Source: Terriglobia bacterium
GTDB taxonomy: Bacteria; Acidobacteriota; Terriglobia; Bryobacterales; Bryobacteraceae
Assembly (NCBI GenBank): GCA_020073445.1
Contig: JAIQFE010000002.1
Span: 186,001-250,000, forward strand
Reading direction: 5' to 3'
Length of the DNA: 64,000 bases
Both the position numbers and the translations under genes were made by a program. Positions 46,732 to 55,435 of the stretch are shown here, one piece after another. Each line of letters starts with the position of its first letter. Positions within the stretch are counted from its first letter, which is position 1. The notes under the pieces were generated by a model. That model made no database searches and was not told where the DNA came from. It saw only the letters and a list, made by a program, of their open reading frames with translations.

Positions 46732-47406
46732 ATGTCCGCTCCACTCGCCGGCAAATTCCAGGATCACTACAAGGTTCTGGAGATCGATCCAAAAGCAAGC
46801 CTGGACACGATCCATCAAGCCTACGGCAAGCTGGCGGAGAAGTATCATCCGCGAAACCCTAAGACCGGCGATCAGGCCAAGTTTGACGCGATCAATCTTG
46901 CGTACGAAGTTCTGTGCGACTCGGGGCTGCGGCACGAATTTGACAAGCTAAAGGGCGTTGGCGAAGACAAGGCCGAATTTAAGTTCAGCGGGCTCGACTT
47001 CTTCGAGGCTCTGGGCCGCGAGACTGCCTTGCGCACCGCTCTGCTGTGCCTTCTTTACGATCGCCGCCGGCTGAAGCCCTTCACGCCGGGCCTTTCGATG
47101 CGTAGAGTTGAAAATATCCTCGAATGCACGTCCGAGGGACTGAATTTCGCGCTGTGGTATCTGAAACAGCGGAACATGGTCGCGAGCGACGACAAGAGCA
47201 ACCTCCAGATCACGGTCGACGGCATGGACTATCTGGAAACGAATCCGCCGATGCCCGAGACGATAATGCCGATGATCAAGGCAGCAGGCCTGGCGATCCC
47301 CCAAACGGGACCCATCGCCGAATCCATCGCTCAGCCCACGGTCGAATTGACCGGCACAGGCCCGTCCAACGTAAAGCGAATCTTCGAAGCCCTAGCGCGC
47401 ACTTAG
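46732..47406 (+). CDS. J-domain-like protein with altered HPD motif
   Basis: A 224-residue protein with an N-terminal DnaJ-like domain (about 10-75: DHYKVLEIDPKASLDTIHQA, NLAYEVLCDS). The key tripeptide is HPR (EKYHPRNP) instead of HPD. The Asp is needed in normal J proteins to stimulate Hsp70 ATPase, so this protein may not act as an Hsp70 co-chaperone. Residues 85-185 resemble a winged-helix domain. No dnaK or dnaJ is nearby. It ends 15 bp inside the convergent doxX locus. Confidence 0.85.
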   Translation: MSAPLAGKFQDHYKVLEIDPKASLDTIHQAYGKLAEKYHPRNPKTGDQAKFDAINLAYEVLCDSGLRHEFDKLKGVGEDKAEFKFSGLDFFEALGRETALRTALLCLLYDRRRLKPFTPGLSMRRVENILECTSEGLNFALWYLKQRNMVASDDKSNLQITVDGMDYLETNPPMPETIMPMIKAAGLAIPQTGPIAESIAQPTVELTGTGPSNVKRIFEALART

Positions 47407-47863
47407 CCCGGCACCTTGGTGCTCTGGCGAAATCGCCCGATCCAGGGAGAGTGCACCAGCTCCGCGAACCAGGATCGTGACGATCAGCGCGATCGCCAGC
47501 AGGTGATATTCGTAACCTTCTCCCATCTGACGGCCCGTCCAGTTCATGAAGAAGTTCGGGTACAGATGGTTCGCGAAAGGGGCTACGATCATCACGACCA
47601 GTAATCCTGTGGCGGCGACGCGACTGAACAAGCCCAAGAACAGGCCGATGGCGCCGAAGACTTCAGCGGTCATCGCCAGAATCGTCAAGGGCGCCGGGAT
47701 GCCCATGGTTTGCTCAAAGATCGCAATGGTTCCGGAGACACCGCGTCCGCCGAAGAAGCCGAACATTTTTTGAGATCCGTGGGGCGAAGAAAATCGTGGC
47801 CAGGATGATCCGGGCGAGGGTTAGGGTGAGATCGTTGGGGGTACGGAGCAGTTTGCGCAGCAT
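47392..47863 (-). pseudogene. DoxX-family membrane protein with a frameshift
   Basis: DoxX proteins are four-helix inner-membrane proteins associated with thiol/redox functions. The gene starts at ATG 47863 ([20 protein letters not shown]), but the frame breaks at a run of four G (47781-47784, C on the coding strand). Removing one base restores the usual [15 protein letters not shown] joint and gives a normal 156-residue protein ending at 47392. The downstream part alone is open as 124 residues. Either a sequencing error in the homopolymer or a true inactivating mutation. Confidence 0.85.
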
Positions 47864-47888
47864 AAACGGGGCTTTACCTCCTGCCCAC

Positions 47889-47894
47889 TATACT
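47889..47894 (+). promoter_or_regulatory. -10 box of metX
   Basis: TATACT ends 12 nt before ATG 47907. No ribosome binding site follows it. No matching -35 box. Confidence 0.45.
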
Positions 47895-47906
47895 GAAAGT
47901 ATCCCC

Positions 47907-48977
47907 ATGGTGACGGAGGCTGCTAGCTGCACGTTCCCCCGGCTGGAGCTGGATTCCGGCCTTACGCTGGCTCCCGTAGAGGTCGCTTATGAAACCTACG
48001 GCGAGCTGAACGCCGCGCGCTCCAATGCCATTCTGATCGTCCACGCTTTCTCGGGCGACGCGCACGCGGCGGGCGAAGGCGGGTGGTGGTCGTCCATGAT
48101 CGGGGCCGGCAAGGCCTTCGATACAGACAAGTATTTCGTCATTTGTTCCAACGTGTTAGGCGGATGCCGCGGCACCACCGGTCCGGGCTCCATCAATCCC
48201 GAGACGGGATGCCCGTGGGCCATGTCGTTCCCCCAGGTCACGATCGGCGACATGGTGCGGCTGCAAAAGATGCTGATCGATCATCTGGGAATCGGGAAGC
48301 TGCTGACGGTTTCGGGCGGCTCGATGGGCGGGATGCAGGCGCTGGAATGGGCGGTGAGTTATCCGGAGCGGGTGGCGTCCGCGATCCCGATCGCGACCAC
48401 CGCGCGGCATAGTGCGCAGCAGATCGCGTTTAACGAAGTCGGGCGGCAGGCGATCATGGCGGATCCCGACTGGAATGACGGAAACTATTACGGCGGCAAG
48501 CTGCCGGGGCGCGGCCTGGCAGTGGCGCGCATGGTGGGCCACATCACCTATATGAGCGACGAGAGCATGCGCGAGAAGTTCGGGCGCAAGCTGCGGACGC
48601 CGGACCAGTTCGAAGTCGAGAGTTACCTGAAGTACCGCGGGTACAAGTTCGTCGACCGCTTTGACGCGAATTCCTACATCTACATCACGCGCGCCATGGA
48701 CACGTTCGATCTGACGCAGCGCGGCGCGCTGCCCACGCTGTTCGAGGCGAATGAGGCGCGCTTTCTGCTGATCAGCTTCACGTCGGACTGGCTGTATCCG
48801 CCGTATCAGTCGCTGGAGATCGTCAAGGCGTTGCGCGGGCGGAATTGCGACGTGGCGTACTGCAATCTGGACGCCCGCTACGGGCACGATTCCTTCCTGG
48901 TGGAAGTGGAGCAGCAGACCGAAGTGGTACGCGGATTCCTGGCGAGCACGTTCCGGGGAGCGGCCGCAAATGCCTAA
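47907..48977 (+). CDS. metX: Homoserine O-acetyltransferase
   Basis: Activates homoserine (acetyl or succinyl donor, not decided by sequence) for methionine synthesis. The 356-residue alpha/beta hydrolase has an AYETYGELN segment near residue 25, a CRGTTGPGS oxyanion region near 90, the nucleophile elbow [12 protein letters not shown] near 136-147, and a C-terminal FTSDWLYPP Asp and YGHDSFLVE His. Upstream in-frame starts inside the divergent doxX promoter are rejected. metW follows 5 bp later. Confidence 0.95.
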   Translation: MVTEAASCTFPRLELDSGLTLAPVEVAYETYGELNAARSNAILIVHAFSGDAHAAGEGGWWSSMIGAGKAFDTDKYFVICSNVLGGCRGTTGPGSINPETGCPWAMSFPQVTIGDMVRLQKMLIDHLGIGKLLTVSGGSMGGMQALEWAVSYPERVASAIPIATTARHSAQQIAFNEVGRQAIMADPDWNDGNYYGGKLPGRGLAVARMVGHITYMSDESMREKFGRKLRTPDQFEVESYLKYRGYKFVDRFDANSYIYITRAMDTFDLTQRGALPTLFEANEARFLLISFTSDWLYPPYQSLEIVKALRGRNCDVAYCNLDARYGHDSFLVEVEQQTEVVRGFLASTFRGAAANA

Positions 48978-48982
48978 GGCCG

Positions 48983-49585
48983 ATGCCTAACGTCAACGGC
49001 CGGCGCGACTTCGCGATCATCGGAGACCTGATCGAGCCGAAGACACGGGTGCTCGATTTGGGCTGCGGCGAAGGCGAACTGCTGGCTTGGCTCAAAGAGC
49101 ACAAGCAGGTGGACGGACGCGGCGTCGAGATGGAAGGCGCGCGTGTGCAGAAGGCCATCGCGCGCGGAGCATCGGTCTATCAAGGCGACCTGGAATCGGC
49201 GGTGGAGGATTATCCGGACCAGGCGTTCGACTACGTGGTTCTCTCGCAAACCTTGCAGGAGACGCGATATCCGCTGGCGGTGCTGCGAGGAATGTTGCGC
49301 GTCGGCAAGCGCGCCATCGTGGCGTTCCCGAATTTCGGGCACTACTCGGTGCGGCTGGCTTGGCTGTTGAGCGGCCGGGCACCACGTACCGACCGGTTTC
49401 CGTATGACTGGTACGACTCGCCCAATATCCATTTCCTGTCCGTGCTGGATTTCGAGGCGCTGGCACAGAAGCAGGGCTGGAAAATCGAGCGGCGAATTTG
49501 CGTTGCTGGGGACCGGCAGGTAACGTTCTTGCCGAACCTGATGGCGGAGATCGCCGTGTTTGAAGTATCGGCAGGACCGCGTTAG
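48983..49585 (+). CDS. metW: MetW-family methyltransferase-like protein
   Basis: A 200-residue SAM-dependent methyltransferase fold protein found next to metX in many bacteria. The SAM motif VLDLGCGEGELLAWL lies near residue 24-38, with GVEMEG after it and VLSQTLQET near 85. It is thought to act together with MetX in methionine synthesis. The ATG at 48983 is 5 bp after the metX stop, so the two are cotranslated. Confidence 0.95.
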   Translation: MPNVNGRRDFAIIGDLIEPKTRVLDLGCGEGELLAWLKEHKQVDGRGVEMEGARVQKAIARGASVYQGDLESAVEDYPDQAFDYVVLSQTLQETRYPLAVLRGMLRVGKRAIVAFPNFGHYSVRLAWLLSGRAPRTDRFPYDWYDSPNIHFLSVLDFEALAQKQGWKIERRICVAGDRQVTFLPNLMAEIAVFEVSAGPR

Positions 49586-49616
49586 ACCGCTCCATTACTG
49601 TCGCGGCTCGGAAACA

Positions 49617-50495
49617 ATGCACTCATTCACAGGCGAGGCCGGAAAGCGGCTGGATCATTTCCTGCAAGAAAAGCTGAGCGAATTCAGCCGGTCGCGGATT
49701 CAATCGTGGATCAAAGAAGGCCGGGTTCAGGTGAACGGCTCGGCGGCGAAATCGTCGCTCGTGCTGCACGGCGGCGAGGCGATCGAAGTTTCCCCGGCCG
49801 GGCTGCCGCCGCTCAAGGCGACTCCCGAAGATCTTCCGGTGGAAGTGCTGTATGAGGACGCGTCACTGATCGCCGTAAACAAGCCGGCCGGACTCGCGGT
49901 GCATGCGGGCGCGGGGCTGCACGAGGGGACGCTGGTCAACCGGCTGGTCCACCGCTTCGGCGCGCTCTCGCAATTGGGCGGCGAAATGCGGCCGGGAATC
50001 GTCCACAGGTTGGACAAGGACACCAGCGGCGTGCTGCTGGTCGCGCGGACGGACTCGGCGCATCGGGCTCTGGCGGCGCAGTTCGCGGGCCGGACTGTCG
50101 AGAAAATCTATCTCGCGCTGGTACACGGAAACGTTCGTGCGGATTTCGGGCGAATCACGAAACCGATCGCACGCGATCCTGTCCGGCGGACGCGCATGAC
50201 CGCGCGGCTGGAATCGGGCCGGGAAGCGCTGACGGAGTACCGGGTGCGGAAGCGGTTCGAAAAGTTCACGTTTCTGGAAGTTCGCATCGGCACGGGGCGC
50301 ACGCATCAGATCCGGGTCCATCTGGCGAGCATCGGGCATCCGGTGGCGGGCGATCGCGTTTATGGGGCTCCGCCGGCGGCGCGCCTGTTCCTGCACGCGT
50401 TCCGAATCGGATTTGTCAGCCCTGCAACGGGGGAAAAAGTTACGGTGGAGGCTCCGCTGCCGCCCGCTCTTGAGGATTGGCTCGCGGGGCTATAA
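49617..50495 (+). CDS. RluA-family pseudouridine synthase
   Basis: A 292-residue enzyme that isomerises uridine in 23S rRNA; likely RluD-like. N-terminal S4 RNA-binding domain (1-60, RLDHFLQEKLSEFSRSRIQ), catalytic domain (85-290) with the active Asp in HRLDKDTSGVLLVAR near residue 130, and RTHQIRVHLASIGHP near 245. ATG 49617 is favoured over an upstream in-frame start within the metW 3' end. The stop overlaps the -10 box of the next gene. Confidence 0.93.
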   Translation: MHSFTGEAGKRLDHFLQEKLSEFSRSRIQSWIKEGRVQVNGSAAKSSLVLHGGEAIEVSPAGLPPLKATPEDLPVEVLYEDASLIAVNKPAGLAVHAGAGLHEGTLVNRLVHRFGALSQLGGEMRPGIVHRLDKDTSGVLLVARTDSAHRALAAQFAGRTVEKIYLALVHGNVRADFGRITKPIARDPVRRTRMTARLESGREALTEYRVRKRFEKFTFLEVRIGTGRTHQIRVHLASIGHPVAGDRVYGAPPAARLFLHAFRIGFVSPATGEKVTVEAPLPPALEDWLAGL

Positions 50496-50496
50496 T
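50470..50496 (+). promoter_or_regulatory. Promoter of the first VWA gene, overlapping rluA stop
   Basis: TTGAGG (50470-50475), 15-bp spacer, and a consensus TATAAT (50491-50496) that contains the stop codon of the pseudouridine synthase gene. ATG 50508 lies 11 nt after the box, leaving little or no leader. Confidence 0.55.
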
Positions 50497-50507
50497 CCTA
50501 GGTGAAC

Positions 50508-51461
50508 ATGAAACGCGCACTCATCGGCCTTCTGAGCATCGCTTTGGCATTTGGGCAGAACGCCAAGCAGAAGGCGGCGCCGAAGGCCGCTCCTCAGACA
50601 GAGGACCAGAGCCGGATCACGGTGGACGTGACGCGCGTGAACCTGCTGTACACGGTGACAGATAAGAAGGGCCGGTTTGTCAGCGATCTCACCAAGAACG
50701 ATTTTGAGATTTTCGAAAACAAGCGGCCGCAGCAGATTCTGGAGTTTACGGCAGAGACGGATCTGCCTCTGCGGCTGGCGATCCTGATCGACACCAGCAA
50801 CAGCATTCGCGAACGATTCCACTTTATCCAGGAAGCCGCGACGGACTTCATCACCACGGTGATGCGTCCGGGCAAAGACAAGGCCCTGGTGGTGAGCTTC
50901 GATACGTCGCCGGAGCTGGTGGCGGACCTGACGGACGACCAGGTCGCGGTCACGAAAGCGATCCGCGAGCTGCGGCCGGGCGGCGGCACAGCTTTGTACG
51001 ACGCGATTTTCTTTTCCTGCCGCGACAAGCTGATGATGGATCAGCCGCGCGACAAATTTCGCCGCGCGATCGTGATTCTGAGCGATGGAGATGACAACCA
51101 GAGCCGCTATACACGCGAGCAGGCGCTAGAGATGGCGCATAAGGCAGACGCCGTGATCTACACCATTTCCACCAACATCACGCATCTGGAAACCAGCGGC
51201 GACAAGGTCCTGAAGCGCTTCGCGGAAGAAACCGGCGGCATAGCTTTCTTTCCCTTTAAGGCCGAGGACATGGGCCAGTCCTTCGAGAACATCGCGAATG
51301 AACTGCGGCACCAGTACAACGTGTTCTATCGGCCCGATCCGCTGCGCACCGACGGGCTGTATCATCCCGTGGATATTCGCGTGAAGGATCGCAAGGATTT
51401 CAACGTACGTGCGCGGCACGGGTATTATGCGCCGACGCTTCCGTTCGCGCCCAAGAACTAG
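50508..51461 (+). CDS. VWFA-related acidobacterial protein (exported)
   Basis: A 317-residue protein of the VWFA-related family largely restricted to Acidobacteriota (TIGR03436). Signal peptide-like N-terminus (1-17, ALAFGQ), an N-terminal Ig-like region with NDFEIFENKRPQQI (about 55-75), a VWA domain (about 85-275) with intact MIDAS DTSNS, and a C-terminal YYAP segment. Presumed to bind ligands in a metal-dependent manner; function unknown. Its stop shares CTAG with the stop of a convergent paralogue. Confidence 0.9.
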   Translation: MKRALIGLLSIALAFGQNAKQKAAPKAAPQTEDQSRITVDVTRVNLLYTVTDKKGRFVSDLTKNDFEIFENKRPQQILEFTAETDLPLRLAILIDTSNSIRERFHFIQEAATDFITTVMRPGKDKALVVSFDTSPELVADLTDDQVAVTKAIRELRPGGGTALYDAIFFSCRDKLMMDQPRDKFRRAIVILSDGDDNQSRYTREQALEMAHKADAVIYTISTNITHLETSGDKVLKRFAEETGGIAFFPFKAEDMGQSFENIANELRHQYNVFYRPDPLRTDGLYHPVDIRVKDRKDFNVRARHGYYAPTLPFAPKN

Positions 51462-52420
51462 CGGCGGGCGGTGAGCGGTCGATCGAGTTGATCGATCGCG
51501 CGGTCGAGGCGGGCCGTCGGTGTTGCGTAGTAGCCGTTGCGGGTGCGGACCGTGGGCTTGCCGAAGCCGGTGACGGTCACCTTAATTTGCCGGAACGACC
51601 CATCCATAGCCTGATTCGAGGATGTGTACCCGAGTATGTACTGATTCCGGATCTCGTGGGCCACGCGCGGGGTGATTTCCTGGACGTCGCTGGTGCTCTT
51701 GGGATAGTAATCCATGCCGCCGGACGCATCCACCAGAGACTTCAGGGCGCGTTTCGCGGATCGCGCTTCCCGCGCCTCTTCTTCGTTCAGCAGGCCGATG
51801 GCATAGATCAGCACTTCGCTGTTCTGCGCCTGACGGAGCACCTGTTCCAGCGTGATGTCGCTGGAATTGTCGTTGCCGTCGGTGATCACCACCAGGACTT
51901 TCTTGTCCTTCTTCCCGTTCTTCTTGACGTAATTGATGGACTTGCTCAAGGCGTCGCGCATGGCGGTTCCGCCGCGCGCTTCCATCCTGGCGAGCGCCGC
52001 CTGGAGCTTCTTGACGTCGTTGGTCAGCGGCTGATCGAAGTGCGTATCGTCGTTGAAATTGACGATGAAAACTTCGTCGTCCGGGTTCGATTGCTTCACC
52101 ATCTCCAGCGCGGCCGCGGCCACCCTGGTGCGCTTGTTGGTCATGCTCCCGCTGTTGTCGACGATGATGCCCATGGAGACGGGAACATCCTCGCGCCGGA
52201 ACAATCGAAGCGGCTGCTCCACACCGTCTTCAAAAACCTTGAACGCCGACTGGGGAATGTTGGTGACCAGCTTCCCGTTCTTATCGACCACGCTGGCGTG
52301 AAGAAGCACCAGCCGGGCATCGGTGCGGTAAGTAGGAACGTCGTCTTGAGACGCCGGAGGCGCCTGCGCGAGGGCGGTCCCGGCAAGCACGAGAAACCCA
52401 AGATTGCGTAGGCTCAGCAC
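51458..52420 (-). CDS. Second VWFA-related acidobacterial protein (exported)
   Basis: A 320-residue paralogue of the neighbouring gene in the opposite orientation. Signal peptide (about 1-18, LVLAGTALAQ), SAFKVFEDGVEQPL region, VWA domain with MIDAS DNSGS near residue 88, the Thr loop GGTAMRDAL, and the terminal GYYATP segment. Both retain the metal site. The two genes overlap by 4 bp at their stops. Confidence 0.9.
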   Translation of the reverse strand: MLSLRNLGFLVLAGTALAQAPPASQDDVPTYRTDARLVLLHASVVDKNGKLVTNIPQSAFKVFEDGVEQPLRLFRREDVPVSMGIIVDNSGSMTNKRTRVAAAALEMVKQSNPDDEVFIVNFNDDTHFDQPLTNDVKKLQAALARMEARGGTAMRDALSKSINYVKKNGKKDKKVLVVITDGNDNSSDITLEQVLRQAQNSEVLIYAIGLLNEEEAREARSAKRALKSLVDASGGMDYYPKSTSDVQEITPRVAHEIRNQYILGYTSSNQAMDGSFRQIKVTVTGFGKPTVRTRNGYYATPTARLDRAIDQLDRPLTARR

Positions 52421-52434
52421 CTAGCTTAAGTCTA

Positions 52435-52965
52435 TCAAGACTCGGAGAGCGGCAGTCCGGGGTAGGTCACCGACTCTCCCTCGACGCGCGCGAAAGGCGT
52501 GTAGGTATGGGGTTTGCGGCTGGTGGCGGTGAGGATATGCTCAACCTGGATTCCGCGCGCGGTCAGGGCGTCGGCAATCAGCGAGCGGTGGCATCGCCAG
52601 GGGACGGCTTCGGCGCACATGGCCACGGTCGGGCCCGCCGCGGCAAGTTCCAGAAGCTTGGTGACGTTCTCGTGGAATGCGGCCGTCTGCATGTAGTCCG
52701 CGTAGCCGCGAAAACTCGCATTCTTCCAGCCGGTGTTGATGGAATCCTTGCGGGCGTGGCGCAGCCCTCCGAGTCCGGGCAGATGCACGTACCGGATTCC
52801 GTCTTTCTTGAGCGAGACGGCGAGTTCATCCTGGCCGAATTGCGGATTCCGGCGCGACTTCGGAATCGTGCGGACATCCACGAGCTGGCGAATGCCGTTC
52901 GCGTTCAGCATTCCGAGAAACTTCTCGATCGGCAGCGTGGAGTGGCCGATGGTGAAGATGGTCAG
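52435..52965 (-). CDS. DUF488-family protein with probable CTG start
   Basis: A cytosolic DUF488 protein of about 176 residues. Internal motifs are typical: VDVRTIPKSRRNPQF near 25 and MCAEAVPWRCHRSLIADAL near 120. The first ATG (52911) would remove the conserved TIGHST motif, which is encoded upstream in the same frame. The frame can only begin at CTG 52965, which overlaps the cytochrome stop as CTGA, the same geometry as ATGA. No ATG, GTG or TTG is available at that position. Function of the family is not established. Confidence 0.75.
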   Translation of the reverse strand: MTIFTIGHSTLPIEKFLGMLNANGIRQLVDVRTIPKSRRNPQFGQDELAVSLKKDGIRYVHLPGLGGLRHARKDSINTGWKNASFRGYADYMQTAAFHENVTKLLELAAAGPTVAMCAEAVPWRCHRSLIADALTARGIQVEHILTATSRKPHTYTPFARVEGESVTYPGLPLSES

Positions 52966-53714
52966 GGTTTTACTACCGCGCGGAGATACGACAGGATCGC
53001 CGACAACTCCGCGTCATTGTAGGCGCCGATAACGGAAGCGTGCCGCCAAGGGCTGCCATCGCGAGTCTGAACCGCTGAAGGCGATTCGGTCCGAAGCACT
53101 GGTGGGACGCTGGTCAGATCGTAGAACACAACAGTATTGGCTTTCTTGCTGACCAGCAGGGCCGGCATCGACTCGCCGCCCAGAGTCACGGTCGAAACCT
53201 GCGAAGTGGACAAAGCTTTGAGTGCCGCGGCGTCAGCGGGAACTTTCGCGATCGGCGTCGCCACTGCGATCCCGATGCCTCCGGCCTCATGGCACGTGGA
53301 ACAACGTCCAAAACTGCGGACCGCATCCGAGAATAGATCTCGTCCGCGGGCGGCGTCGCCTGAGAGCTTAACGGCTGGTGCGCCCCCGGGGCCGCTGTTG
53401 GTGATGAGATTCGTAACGCCGTTTAGTGACGCGACGTAAGCCACCACCGCGTTTAAATCCGCACGCGAGAGTGTGGTTCCGAAGGCCGGCATCGCCGTGC
53501 TGGGAATGCCGCGCTGGACGGTGTTGGCGATGAACGCCTGATCGAATCCGCGCGCAGCCAGGCGCGGCGCGCCGCCGTTAGTCCCCTTGGCTCCGTGACA
53601 GTATCCGGTCGCGCAGGACTTGCTGAATACCGCTTCTCCCTGCTTGACCAGGTCCTGAGCCGGGCTGAATGCGGCGAGCGCGGCGAACGCGAATAGAAGT
53701 AACGCCCGCGTCAT
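52962..53714 (-). CDS. Periplasmic cytochrome c with two heme motifs
   Basis: A 250-residue exported cytochrome c. Signal peptide (about 1-20, AFSPAQ). The first heme-like motif is KSCATGYCHGA (C-x4-C-H, near 33-40), not the usual C-x2-C-H; the second is CSTCHEAGG (near 140), canonical. It likely accepts electrons from the PQQ dehydrogenase encoded immediately upstream (ATGA overlap, 53711-53714). The spacing of the first motif is unusual and would need a tolerant heme lyase if heme is bound. Confidence 0.88.
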   Translation of the reverse strand: MTRALLLFAFAALAAFSPAQDLVKQGEAVFSKSCATGYCHGAKGTNGGAPRLAARGFDQAFIANTVQRGIPSTAMPAFGTTLSRADLNAVVAYVASLNGVTNLITNSGPGGAPAVKLSGDAARGRDLFSDAVRSFGRCSTCHEAGGIGIAVATPIAKVPADAAALKALSTSQVSTVTLGGESMPALLVSKKANTVVFYDLTSVPPVLRTESPSAVQTRDGSPWRHASVIGAYNDAELSAILSYLRAVVKP

Positions 53715-55390
53715 CGCGATCCCTCCGGCAACGCGAATACGACCAGCGTGGATCCGGGCCGAAAACTTTGCTCGGGGAACAAGCCGACTATGGCGCTGCC
53801 GACCACGGTCTGCTGAAATCCAGTGGTCACCGCGATGTATTGCCGGCCGTTGACCGAGTAGGAAATCGACCCGCCGCGGTGCCCCGCGCCCGTCTGGAAG
53901 GTCCACAGCTTGTTGCCGGTGCGCGCGTCCAGCGCGAAAAAGTTCCCCTCCGGATCGCCGGTAAACACCAGATCGCCGGCGGTGGCGAGCATCGAAGAGA
54001 GCAGCACGAACTTATAGGGCATGCTCCACATGCGCTTGCCCGTAACTGGATCCCAGGCGTCCACGTGACTGTAGGTCGTCCGGTTGGGCGGAAGCTTCGT
54101 GGGGAAATCGCCATTCATGAAGAAGCGGCCCTCGGTAGGCTTGGTGTCGTTCGAGGTGATGTCGTTGCAGAGTTCGTTGGTGGGAGTGTAGAGGAAACCG
54201 GTGCGCGGCGAATATGCCGTGGAGTTCCAGCTCTTGGCGCCGGCGGTGCTGGGGCAAAAAGACTGGGTTTTGCCGAGCACGGGCTCATTGCGGCCGACGA
54301 GCTTGCCATCCTCGGTCACACCAGTCATCCAGTTGGAGACCTCGGGAACGTTGAACGAACTGAGAAATTCGCCTGTGGCGCGATCGAGCACGAACGTCAG
54401 GCCGCTCTTGTTCATGTGCACCAGGACCTTGCGCATCTGGCCCCTAATCTGCCGATCCATGAGCAGCACTTCGTAGGCGGAATCATAGTCCCAAATGTCG
54501 TCAGGAACTTCCTGAAAGTGCCAGCGCAACTTGCCGGTGTCGGCATCCAGCGCAACGACGCTGGCGGTATAGAGATTCACGTCCTTGGACTTGTTCGTGC
54601 CCGCGGCTACCCGATCGGCATCGTAGAAATCCGCAGCCGCGTTGCCAGTGCCCCAGTACACCAGGTTCAAGTCGGGATCGAAGGAGCCGGTGAGCCAGGG
54701 CGACCCGCCACCAAAGCGCCAGCTGTCGCCCTTCCACGTTTCGTTGCCCTTTTCACCAGGCGCCGGAACGACATACCAGCGCCAGGCGAGGCGGCCGGTT
54801 TTCGCATAGAAGGCGGTGAGATAACCGCGATGCGCCTGATCGCCGCCGTTGCCGCCGACGATGATTTTGTCCTTGACGACCAGCGGTGCGGAGAGGTTGT
54901 TGCAGCCGCACTGTTTCGGATCGTCAACGCTGACTTTCCACATCTCCTTGCCAGTCTTCTGATCGAGAGCGACCAGGAAGTTGTCCCTGGTGCCGAAGAT
55001 GATTTTGCCGTCAGTCAGCGCGACCCCGCGGTTCTGGATGAAATCGGAGTGACTGCCGGCAATCCCCGGACGAGGGGCCGGATAGCGATACTGCCAGATC
55101 AGCGTGCCCTTGGCGGCATCGAGTGCGAAAACGCGCGCGCTGGCGGAGATGAGGTACAGGACGCCATCGGCCACGATGGGCGTGGAGCCCAGGTACTCGG
55201 TGTAGTCGCCGGTCTGGAAGATCCATGCGGGAAGCAGATTCTTGACGTTCGAGGTGTTGACCTGGTCGAGCGCGCTATAGCGCCAGGAAAACTGGGTGCC
55301 ACCGTAATGCAGCCAATCGTTGCGCGTGACTCCGGCGTCTTGTGCGGACAGCGGCAACAAGGCCAATAGGAAGAAAGCGGGAATTCGCAT
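53711..55390 (-). CDS. PQQ-dependent alcohol dehydrogenase-type quinoprotein
   Basis: A 559-residue exported quinoprotein: signal peptide (1-17, LLALLPLSAQ) and an eight-bladed propeller with W-motif repeats (e.g. GTLIWQYRYP, NKLWTFQTG). Members oxidise alcohols or related compounds in the periplasm and pass electrons to cytochrome c, which is the next gene. The adjacent-Cys ring normally near the PQQ is not seen; the only close pair is CGC near residue 137. A longer upstream frame is rejected because the signal peptide begins at ATG 55390. Confidence 0.87.
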   Translation of the reverse strand: MRIPAFFLLALLPLSAQDAGVTRNDWLHYGGTQFSWRYSALDQVNTSNVKNLLPAWIFQTGDYTEYLGSTPIVADGVLYLISASARVFALDAAKGTLIWQYRYPAPRPGIAGSHSDFIQNRGVALTDGKIIFGTRDNFLVALDQKTGKEMWKVSVDDPKQCGCNNLSAPLVVKDKIIVGGNGGDQAHRGYLTAFYAKTGRLAWRWYVVPAPGEKGNETWKGDSWRFGGGSPWLTGSFDPDLNLVYWGTGNAAADFYDADRVAAGTNKSKDVNLYTASVVALDADTGKLRWHFQEVPDDIWDYDSAYEVLLMDRQIRGQMRKVLVHMNKSGLTFVLDRATGEFLSSFNVPEVSNWMTGVTEDGKLVGRNEPVLGKTQSFCPSTAGAKSWNSTAYSPRTGFLYTPTNELCNDITSNDTKPTEGRFFMNGDFPTKLPPNRTTYSHVDAWDPVTGKRMWSMPYKFVLLSSMLATAGDLVFTGDPEGNFFALDARTGNKLWTFQTGAGHRGGSISYSVNGRQYIAVTTGFQQTVVGSAIVGLFPEQSFRPGSTLVVFALPEGSR

Positions 55391-55396
55391 CGCTAT

Positions 55397-55402
55397 ATTA
55401 TG
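55397..55402 (-). promoter_or_regulatory. -10 box of the PQQ-dehydrogenase operon
   Basis: On the minus strand CATAAT (55402-55397) ends 6 nt before ATG 55390, without a ribosome binding site, so the operon message may be leaderless. Confidence 0.4.
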
Positions 55403-55435
55403 ATACTTGGCAAGCGTGGTGATAGCATGGTGGTC

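Noticed and set aside
49560-49616. Upstream start of the pseudouridine synthase
   Set aside because: The extra residues overlap the metW end and are not part of the S4-domain start; ATG 49617 gives the normal N-terminus.
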